Source of the DNA: Cavia porcellus
Taxonomy: Eukaryota; Chordata; Mammalia; Rodentia; Caviidae
Length of the DNA stretch: 64,000 nucleotides
NCBI RefSeq assembly: GCF_034190915.1
Contig: NW_026947486.1
Location: 18,750,001 to 18,814,000 of the forward strand
Reading direction: 5' to 3'
The position numbers and the translations under genes were made by a program. The notes under the pieces are model-generated. The model worked only from the letters and a program-made list of their open reading frames with translations, ran no database searches and was not told the DNA's origin. Shown in pieces: positions 55,981 to 64,000 of the stretch (its first letter is position 1; every line of letters starts with the position of its first letter).

Positions 55981-57065
55981 ACTTTTTTTTTTTAAATAAG
56001 AAGTTTGTATTTATTCAGAAGCATTCAGAATGCCAACAAAACAGCTGAAACATTTTGTTTGCAATTACAGAGTAATAGTCAGTTAACAGAATAACAATTA
56101 TTTCATATACGCTACACCAGAGATAACTGAAGATGAAAAACTAACGTTATCATATAAAACTAATTTGTGCTGTGCATCAACAAGAACCTACTTTAAATTT
56201 CCATGCCAATTTACAAGCCCTATTACTGTTAAGGCAAGGTTACTGGCTATTGAAACTACCACCAGGAGAGGGCTATCTAAAGACAGATTCAATAGTGTGT
56301 TAACTGTACAAAAAAGGCACTGTACAGTTAAAAAATAAATCTTACACAGCCTTACATTTCAGTTTTTTTCTTCAAAAGAAGTATGTTGTATATAGGAGGG
56401 TTAAATGCTTTATAGACAAGAAAACAACTGCATTAGAACCAACTTATTCATCATCATCATCTTCCTCCTCTTCTTCTTCCTCCTCTTCTTCCTTTTTGTT
56501 TTCCTCCTCTTCCTTCTTTTTCCTGCTGTTTTCAGCCTTGACAATTCCCTGTTTTGCTGCATGAGGTTTTCCTTTAGTTTGGTAGGCAGTGAAGTCCTTC
56601 TCATTCATTTCCTTCAGCTTGGAGCCTTCTTCTCATAAGGCAACTTGTCATCTGCTGCAGTATTATTCTACATTTCTTCCAGTTTTTTTGCAACATCACC
56701 AATGGAGAGGTCAGGATGTTCTCCTTTGATTTTTGGAAGAGACTCAGAACAGAATAAGAAGGCCGAAGGAGGCCTGTTGGGTGCATCAGGAACCTTGAAC
56801 TTCTGTTTGTCTCTCCCTAAGGAGGAATATAAATTTTCATTTCTCTTTTGTAATGAACCTTGTCTGCCTTTGCCATGTCTTCAGATTTTCCTTTCTCTTT
56901 AGCAGACATGGACTTCCACTCTCTGAGCACTTCTCAGAAAACTCTGAGAAGTTAATGGGAGCACATACATGTTTCTTCTTGTGCTCCTCTTGGCAAGATT
57001 GCACAAAGAATGTATGTGATGACATTTTGCCTCTTGGCTTCTTAGGATCTCCTTTGCCCATGTTT
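55981..57065 (-). pseudogene. HMGB1P: HMGB1 processed pseudogene
   Basis: The minus strand carries an intronless copy of the HMGB1 message. The start ATG is at 57061 with [20 protein letters not shown] after it. The degraded coding part runs to a stop position at 56444-56446 (618 nt against 648 expected). The matching 3'UTR follows ('GTAAATTGGCATGGAAATTT' region) and an A-tail shows as T11 at 55983-55993. Frameshifts and stops break the HMG boxes. In one shifted frame the acidic tail reads as a Lys/Arg run. It is a retrocopy made by L1 machinery, with no sign of function. HMGB1 identity rests on strong text match in both coding and 3'UTR parts. Confidence 0.88.
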
Positions 57066-57184
57066 CATTGCTTTGCTCAGCAAGACACAGAGTCACCCAG
57101 TACTGCTCCAGCTCCTACTTGCCCCAGCGCTGCCTCAATGGAGCTCAATGTACTGCAATGGCTGCCTCAATGCCAACTCTTGTT

Positions 57185-57835
57185 TATTTGACATGGAGTT
57201 TCAATATATTGCCCAAGCTGGGTTCAAGCAATCTTTTTGCCTCAACCTCCAGAGTAGTTGGGCTGATAGGCATGTTGCACCATGCCTGGCTCCAATTCTG
57301 AATCCTTTTATGTACTTCCTAATAAAAATGGAAACCATGTGAAACCACAATTACTCATCATGTTTCACAGGCTGGATTTGAGTGCTTGGGCTCAATCAAT
57401 ACTTCTCCCTCAGCTTCCTGGCTTCAGATAGTTTGAAACTATTTTGTTTAGCATTTGCACAGTTAGGGTCTTCTTAGTGGGTTGAATGTTATTTGCTCTG
57501 AAACATAGTTTTTAAAATTTAGGCATGCACTGTGTATATTCCCATCCCTTTTCCAGCCTATACTATTATATTTGAAGTGAAATGTGTGTGTGTGTGTGCA
57601 TGCACACTCACACTCAGGATCAAATGCAAGACCTTGCAAATGCTAGATAAGGACACTACTACTGGCCTACACCTATAACTAAAGTGAATTTCTTGTAGAT
57701 AGAATATAGTTGGATTGTCCTTTTTATCCACTACACAAATAATCTGTCTCTCTGTCTCTGTCTCTGTCTCTGTCTCTCTCTCTTGTATGGTGCTGGAGAG
57801 CAAAGCATGCCAGGCAAGCACTGTGCTGAGATAAA
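57185..57835 (-). mobile_element. Alu/B1-like remnant, old ID and (TCTCTG)n tract
   Basis: Antisense B1-like text at 57185-57292, then (TG)n at 57582-57598, ID-like antisense text at 57605-57670 and a TCTCTG-repeat tract at about 57742-57783 joined to another ID-like end (57785-57835). Confidence 0.5.
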
Positions 57836-57837
57836 CC

Positions 57838-58140
57838 TCTCAACCAATTTAATTGGTTTACAAGGGTCATTTATATTTAAAGTGATTAGTAATATGTTTA
57901 GGTTTGTGCCTGAAATTTTATATTTTGTGCCATAACACCTGTAATTCTAGCTATCTGGAAAGCTGATGTGAGAGGATTGCAATTTTAAGATTCTCTTTCA
58001 AAGTAAAATTAAAATTAAAGTGAAAGACAGGTGTGGTGGCTGTAATCCTAGGTGCTCTGGAGGCTGAAATAGGAGGATAGAAAGTTTGAGCCCAGCCTAG
58101 GCAAGTTAGTGATTTAACAAAAACATTTCAAGATAAGAAA
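57838..58140. mobile_element. small L1 fragment (antisense) and SINE remnant
   Basis: 57838-57930 resembles antisense inter-ORF L1 text ('TTTATATTTAAAGTGATTAG'). 57935-58140 holds sense B1-like remnants. Confidence 0.4.
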
Positions 58141-58289
58141 TACTTTTAAAAGACTGGACCATAGCTAGGTGCATGAAAAGTTCATGCCTCTTCCTTTTAG
58201 TTTTCATGGTTTCAGATGAAAACTGAAGACAGATGAAAACTGTCATTTAAACAGTGTCCCCTAGATATTTTGCCTCTGACTGCTTTCAC

Positions 58290-59652
58290 AAGTTTTTCTT
58301 GCGTTCATTTATTGTGTGATTTTTATTTTATTGTTGTATTTTAGTATACAAAATTGTAACATTCATCATAGATAATCTATGCCTGTACATGATTATCTTG
58401 CTTTTTCTTTTTTTCCATTCCCCTCCCCTCCCTAAACTCCTCCCCCCTGCTTATTTATAAAAAGCTTTGTTTCCATTTTCTCTTCTTTTTTCTTGCTCCT
58501 TCTTTCCTTTCACTTTCTGCTCTCCCTTATTTCCCTCCTCATTTGAACATTTTCTTCCTATTTCTCAATATCTACTATACATTTGGGTCCTTATTTACAC
58601 TTTTGATTTCTCACACTAGAGAAACAATCCAGTATTTACATGTGTGTCCAATTTATTTCACTTAAGAATATGGTTTCACACTAAGCCACCTTATCTTCGA
58701 TAAAGATGCCAAACACATTCACTGGAAGAAAGATAGCTTCTTTAATAAATGGTGCTGGAAAACTGGCTCTACATACGCCGAAGATTAAAACAACCCATAT
58801 CTTTCACCATGCACTAAGCTAAAATCAGAATGGATCAAAGATCTTAATATTAAAAGATAGAGTAGGTAAAACTCTTGAAGACATTGGTGTAGGCAAACAC
58901 TTTATGAACAAAACCCAGATTGCATAGGAACTATCACAAAGAATCAACAAATGGGATCTCACCCTACTGAAAAGCTTTTGCACAGCAAGAGAAACCACCA
59001 ACAGATTGAAGAGACAACATACAATGTGGGAAAAATGTTTGCAAGCTGTACCTGAAAGGATTACTATTGAGAACATATAAAGGACTAAAAAAATCAGTCC
59101 TCCAACATTTAAATACCCCATCCAAAAATGGGCATCTGAGATGAATACACACTTCTTAGATGAAGAAATACAAATGGTAAATAAACACATGAAAAAATGT
59201 TCAACATCACTAGTCATTTAAGGGAGGCAAATTAAAACAATGCTGAGATACCACTCCAACCCAGAATGAATGGCTAGTATTAAGAAATCAAGGAATAACA
59301 AATGTTGAAGGGGCTATGGGGAATGCAGGGAATTGTTGCAGGGAATGCAGCCTGGGGAAGTCATTGAGGAAATCAGTGTGGAGAGCCTCAAAAAACTGTC
59401 TAGAGGTCCCATTTGACTCAGCTGTTCCCCTTCAGGATATCTTCTCAGAAGAGTTAAAAATACCATACCACAGCAATATATGTGCACCCATGTTTATAGC
59501 AGCACAATTTGTAACAGCCAGATCTTAGAAACAACCTAAATGCCCATTGACTAAGGAATGGATAAAAAAGATATGGTATTTTTATACAATGGAGTACTAC
59601 TCGGTTATAAAGAATGACCACATTGAGATATTTATAAATAAATGGACGCAAG
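58290..59652 (-). mobile_element. L1 insertion with inverted 5' segment (twin-priming pattern)
   Basis: 58290-58680 is L1 3'UTR on the minus strand (CT-rich on +, the same text as 37560-37860). 58681-59652 is the ORF2 C-terminal region of the same family but in + orientation (including VPFDSAVPL and HSNICAPMF codons at 59400-59500). By comparison with the uninverted copy at 37515-38190, the two segments are contiguous in L1 coordinates, and the inverted piece's 3' edge lies at the outer end. Non-functional. Confidence 0.75.
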
Positions 59653-59654
59653 TC

Positions 59655-62600
59655 TTTCATTAACTGATTCTTTGTATTGTTTTCTTAGTCTCCATTGCAT
59701 TAATTTCTGCTCTGATCTTTATAATTTCCTTTCTTGCATGAACTTTGGCCTTGACTTGCTCTTTTTTCCTAGAAGCTTGAGGTTCAACATAGATTGTTTA
59801 TTTGAAGTAGCTCTATTTTTCTTTTCTTTTCTGGCTTAGAGATGAGGTCTTGCTATGTAGTGCAGGTTGACCTTGAACTCATGTTGCCCAGGCTGGCCTT
59901 GAATTTAGGGCAATTCTCTTTCCTCAGCCTCCGAGTGCTGGGATTATTGGCATGAGCCATCACACCTGGCTCTACCTCTTTCTGATGTGGGAACTTATTG
60001 TTCTAAATTTTCCTCATAAGACTGCTTTCATTGTGTCCCATAAGTTTTGGAATGTTTTATTGGCATCATCATTTAATTGTAGAAACTAACTAGTTTCTTC
60101 TTTAATTTCATCTGTGATCCATTGGTTGTTCAGTAAAGTGTTATTTAATTTCGATGTGTTTATAAAGTTCTTGTGGTTTATTTTGCAATTTATTTCCAAT
60201 TTCATTGCACTATGGTCTGATAATATGCATGGGATAATTTCAATTCCTTTGTATTTACTTAATCATGTTCTATTAGGTGGTATGTGGTCTATTTTGGAGA
60301 ACATTTTCCAGCTAAGAATAATATGAATTCTGATGTTCTTGGGTGGAACACTCTGTAGAGATGTACTAAATCCACTTGTACAAAGGTTTGGTTCAATTTT
60401 GACATTTTTTGTTAATTTTTTTCCTGCTTTGTCTGTCTATTTTTGACAATGGGTTACTAAAATCCCCCATTACAACTGTGTAAGTGTTTACTTGATTTTC
60501 CATGTCCACTAATATTTGTTTTATATAGTTGTGTGTGCTGGTATTTGTTGCATATATATTTGTGATTGTTATTACTTCCTCTTGGACTATTCCCATTACA
60601 AAGATGTAGTGACATTTATTGTCTCTGTTTATCAGTCTTGGCTTAAAATCCAATTTTTCTGTTAATAGAATAGCTACTCTTGCTTTTTGAGGTTCCTGTA
60701 ATAGGAAGTATTGTTTTCCATCCTTTGATATTCAGTCTATGAATTTCTTTTTGAATTAAATGTATTTCTTATATGCAGCATATGACTGAATCTTCCTTCT
60801 TGATCCATTATGCCACCATTTCTTTTAATTGGTGATTTGAGACCATTAACATTGATTGCTATAACTGATATGTATTGACTTATCCTTGTCATATTATTTT
60901 CCTATTTTTGGTTCCTTTCCTTCCCTCCCTATTTAATTTCTTGTCTTGCCTGGTGCATTCATTCTGTTGGGGGGAGTTGTAGTACTTGTTATCTCTTTCT
61001 AGAATGTACTTTAGAATATTTTGTAGTGCTACTTTGGTGTCCATGAATTTCCTCAGGTATTCTTTGTCATGGGTGTTTATTTCTCCATTAATTTTGAAAG
61101 ATAGTTTTGTAGGGTACATCAATTTGGGTTGGAGGTTGTTTTCTTTTAGAATTGAAGTACTTCACTCCAAGCTCTCCTTGGCTTGAGAGTTTGTGTTGAG
61201 AAGTCAACTGTGATTCTGGTGGGCTTTCCTTTATAGGTTTCTTTTATCTAATAGCTTTTAATACTCTACTCTTGTATTAAATTTGTGGAATCTTAACTGT
61301 TCTGTGCCTTGGTATAGACTTTTTTGATCATGGCTAATTGGAGTGCTATATGCCTTACTTATCTGCATATCAACTTCTTTTTCTATGCTTGGAAAGTTGT
61401 CTGTCATTACTTCTATGAACAGTTTTTGTTGTTTGCAGTATCTCCTGCTTTTTTTGACTCTGATCAAGATTATGTTATTTTTCTTCACATCATCTAGCAC
61501 CTATTGAATTGATTTTTCATGGGCTCTTGTTTTTAAGAAATATTTCTTTTCATGATTGCTAACCACACTTCTGTTCTGTAGATCTGATATTCTGTCCGCA
61601 TACTGGTTCATTCTGCTGTGTATACTTTTAAGGGAAATGTAACCTCCTGGGTATATGTTTGAATCTGTTTCATGCATTCCGTTACTTTCCTATGTTGGAC
61701 ATTCCTGGTTTGCATCATTTACCTGAGCTACTTTATTTTTTTAAATCTGTATTTGCTCTAGAGTCACTAACCATGTCTTTCATTATGGTCATCAACTCTC
61801 TGTTTTCTGAGAAATTACTTCTGATTTGAGTTTTTCTAGAGTATTATTCATCTGCTTTGTTACTTCTACTGTTCTCACTTCTGAGAGTCCAGATGGGTGG
61901 CTTTCAAATTGTTCTACTTCATTGGCCTCTGGGTTTGCCTTGAGTGAGCTGGAAATTTCAGGTTCCATCTTGTTTAAGTGTCTTCTAATTTTATGTTTTT
62001 AAAATTTATTTTTGCTTGTTTAGTTTTTAGATTGATGATTGTAAATTACTATGGCAAGTAGCTTTATTTTTACACAGACTCCACAGGAAATGATTGCTTC
62101 TCAGCAATGTCTTTTGGGTTTTGAGTCTGTTGCAAGATCCTAGCTCTTCAAGTTATTAGGGATGAAAAGTTGTTGCCTATTTTTGCCTAGCTCCTAGTGC
62201 TTTGGCACTGCTTACAGTATTTTTTATGACCCTTTGGCAATCTGAGCCTTGCTTGGCATACGAGGAAGAAAAATTGATTGGAACAATATGTCACCTTGGC
62301 TAAAATAGTATAGCCCACCATAACAATAGCATCAAACACAGCCTAGAAAATGACAAACTGAGGTAACTATTAATTTGCCACCTTCAAGCATATGAAGTAT
62401 ATTTGTGGTAGTATAACAAAGTCTAAAACAAAACAGAAAAATGGATATAGTAAATATGCCCTTGGTAGGCTAATTTAATCTCAGGGGAGAAAATTTTAAA
62501 GCAGTTGGGGGAAAAACAGAAATAGAAGAGGAAGAGATTAGAAGCAAGGCTGGAGGACAAAGGAAGATTATGGAAGCTTTGGGAAACTGGTGAATAAAAC

Positions 62601-63540
62601 AGGAGGGAAAAAGAGTAGGAAAAATAAAAACAACAGAGCAAAACAACAAAACTAGAAGCAATGTTCACTCTCATATCAAAACAAGAATAATCAAGAAAAA
62701 ACAAAACAAAAATAAAAATGATAAAAGATTAATAAAAAGAAAATAAAAAATGACAACTTAAAGGCACGTCTATACTGTCACTGGCAGACAAAGTGGGCAG
62801 ACACAGTCCAGATCTGTGTTATTTAACCCAGCAAGCCAGCCATAGAATTATGACAGGATAGTGGAAAATCCTAGCAAGCCTGCACTTTCATTTGCATTGA
62901 AGTTCAGGCTGTGAAGCTGAAACCTGATTTATTCAGCCTGCAAAATAGTCCATGTACCTCTTGTCAGTTTAAACTCTGCTCCTGGCTGGTTTGACCTAGG
63001 CTCCTTGAACCAACTTGAATTTAGTTCTGCCTCACACTGACACTGGGAACTGCTAGATGGAGCCAGCCTAGCTAGAGCTGCTTTAAGTTCTGAGCTTAGT
63101 TCACCCCTTTTCAAGATGGCTACTTGTCAACTGCCCTCTTCTGGTAGACATCTGAACCTGAATAATTCATCAAGCACTGTAGTCCACTATATCCACTACT
63201 CCATTCCACTGATGTGCTTCTCCATCATGGTATTTGGGGCCACCAGTAGCCACCATGTGTCTGCTAGTTCAAACTGCCTCTCCCATGCAGTGAGTCAGGG
63301 CTCACAGAGAAAGTTGGCTTGCTACCACCTTCTTTACTGAGCGCTCTTCACTCTCCTCCTGGGCTTCACAACCTTGCTGGATCTGGGGTATACAGTTTCT
63401 TTCTCCTTCTCTTCATTCTGTTTCTTTTCCAAGTGTCTGGACAATAAATATCAGAGGGGATGTGTCTCTGGTGTTCACTCCACCACCTTCCTGGAAGTCC
63501 TCTTGCTTTTAATTTTAGAAGTTTAAATAAACTGACATAG
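59655..63540 (-). mobile_element. L1 5' portion (5'UTR, ORF1, ORF2 N-terminus), antisense, degraded
   Basis: On the minus strand: a probable 5'UTR at about 62000-63540, ORF1 remnants at 61258-61500 and 60889-61122 (YPTKLSFKINGEI-like C-terminus), then ORF2 with endonuclease remnants at 60393-60653 (MGDFSNPLS, the GDFN box) down to about residue 350 at 59660. An antisense B1 interrupts it at 59830-59975. Stops and frameshifts throughout; its ORF2 C-terminal half is missing on this side. Confidence 0.75.
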
Positions 63541-64000
63541 GTTTCTTTCTTTTTCATTTCTCTCTCTCTCCCGCCCTGTCTCTCCCTCACCTTCCCTCCT
63601 TCCTTATGCTAGAAATGAAGCCCAGAACGTTACTCATGCCAACCATGTACTCTTTTATTTCTTTTGATTTATCCTTCTGAAGTAATTCAGCTTCATGAGT
63701 CTTCTGGACTTCTAGGTTTATGTCTTTCTCTAAATTTTGGAAGCTGTTAGGTATCATCATCTTCATCATCATCATCATGATCATTACAGACAGGGTCTTA
63801 TTACAGTTCAGCCTGACTTTGAGTTCACCATGTAGCCAAGACTAACCTTGAACTCATGGTGACCTTTTGCCTCAGCCTCCAAAGTGCTGCATTTAGAGGT
63901 GTGCACTACCATGCCTGGTGTAGCAAGTATTTGGTTTTTATGTTTTCAAGACCCGGGCTTAAAAGGGATTCCAGACTGACTACAAAATCAAGATCCTCCA
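63541..64000 (-). mobile_element. CT-rich low complexity and a B1-like SINE
   Basis: 63541-63605 is TC-rich, possibly the end of an ID-like element. A short CAT-triplet run lies at 63755-63778. 63785-63925 is an antisense B1-like copy ('GACAGGGTCTTATTACAG', 'GAGGTGTGCACTACCATGCC'). No gene reaches the window end. Confidence 0.55.

Noticed and set aside
56410..56604. A small Lys/Arg-rich nuclear protein
   Set aside because: It is the frameshifted acidic tail of the HMGB1 retropseudogene.
60393..60653. A host endonuclease gene
   Set aside because: The GDFSNPLS box and neighbours are degraded L1 ORF2 endonuclease, part of a broken L1.
29400..64000. A KRAB/C2H2 zinc-finger gene, since ZNF157/ZNF81-type genes neighbour USP11 in human
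   Set aside because: No HTGEKPY-like linker or C2H2 spacing in any frame; such a gene would lie beyond the window.

Overview
The window is mammalian nuclear DNA. Its two genes have spliced GT-AG exons and it is crowded with SINEs and LINE-1s. The tRNA-derived SINEs (ID type, with 'GCTCAGTGGCATAAG' in the body) and B4-like dimers (a 7SL/B1-like half fused to an ID half) point to a rodent outside the mouse/rat group. My guess is a castorimorph or sciurid-like rodent, perhaps beaver, but that rests on SINE style recalled from memory. The gene pair CDK16-USP11, adjacent and in the same orientation, matches the known order on human Xp11.3, so this is very probably X-chromosomal.

Layout. 1-11005 is CDK16 (PCTAIRE-1 kinase), + strand. 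It has a long intron 1, an alternative 5' coding exon at 3907-4122, and 15 exons (4368-9774) giving a 496-aa product. Spliced from the alternative exon, the product would be 570 aa. 11006-13560 is a 2.6-kb spacer holding a SINE piece, a hAT-like MITE and a weak divergent ORF. 13560-14480 is the CpG-rich promoter region of USP11. 13662-29027 is USP11, a ubiquitin-specific protease with 21 coding exons and 957 aa; its 8-kb intron 1 is full of repeats. 29400-64000 has no supportable functional gene. It is a repeat graveyard: ancient minus-strand L1M segments, a younger L1 family with an inversion, Tigger-like and MaLR elements, microsatellites, dozens of SINEs and a broken HMGB1 retropseudogene at 55981-57065.

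The two genes are neighbours rather than an operon. Each has its own first-exon region and polyadenylation region. CDK16 is a cyclin-Y-dependent kinase. USP11 removes ubiquitin from nuclear substrates, including DNA-repair proteins (family knowledge).

No wholly new biological system is evident. The best leads are the in-frame alternative CDK16 N-terminus, a palindromic NRF1-type site inside a CDK16 coding exon, an in-frame alternative donor that would lengthen the USP11 acidic linker, a 76-bp hAT MITE whose termini resemble horizontally transferred families, a repeat family with ~145-bp internal units present as an inverted pair 20 kb apart, and an L1 whose structure fits twin priming. All coordinates were read by eye. 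Exon joins were checked by reading-frame continuity: both coding sequences sum to multiples of three with single terminal stops.
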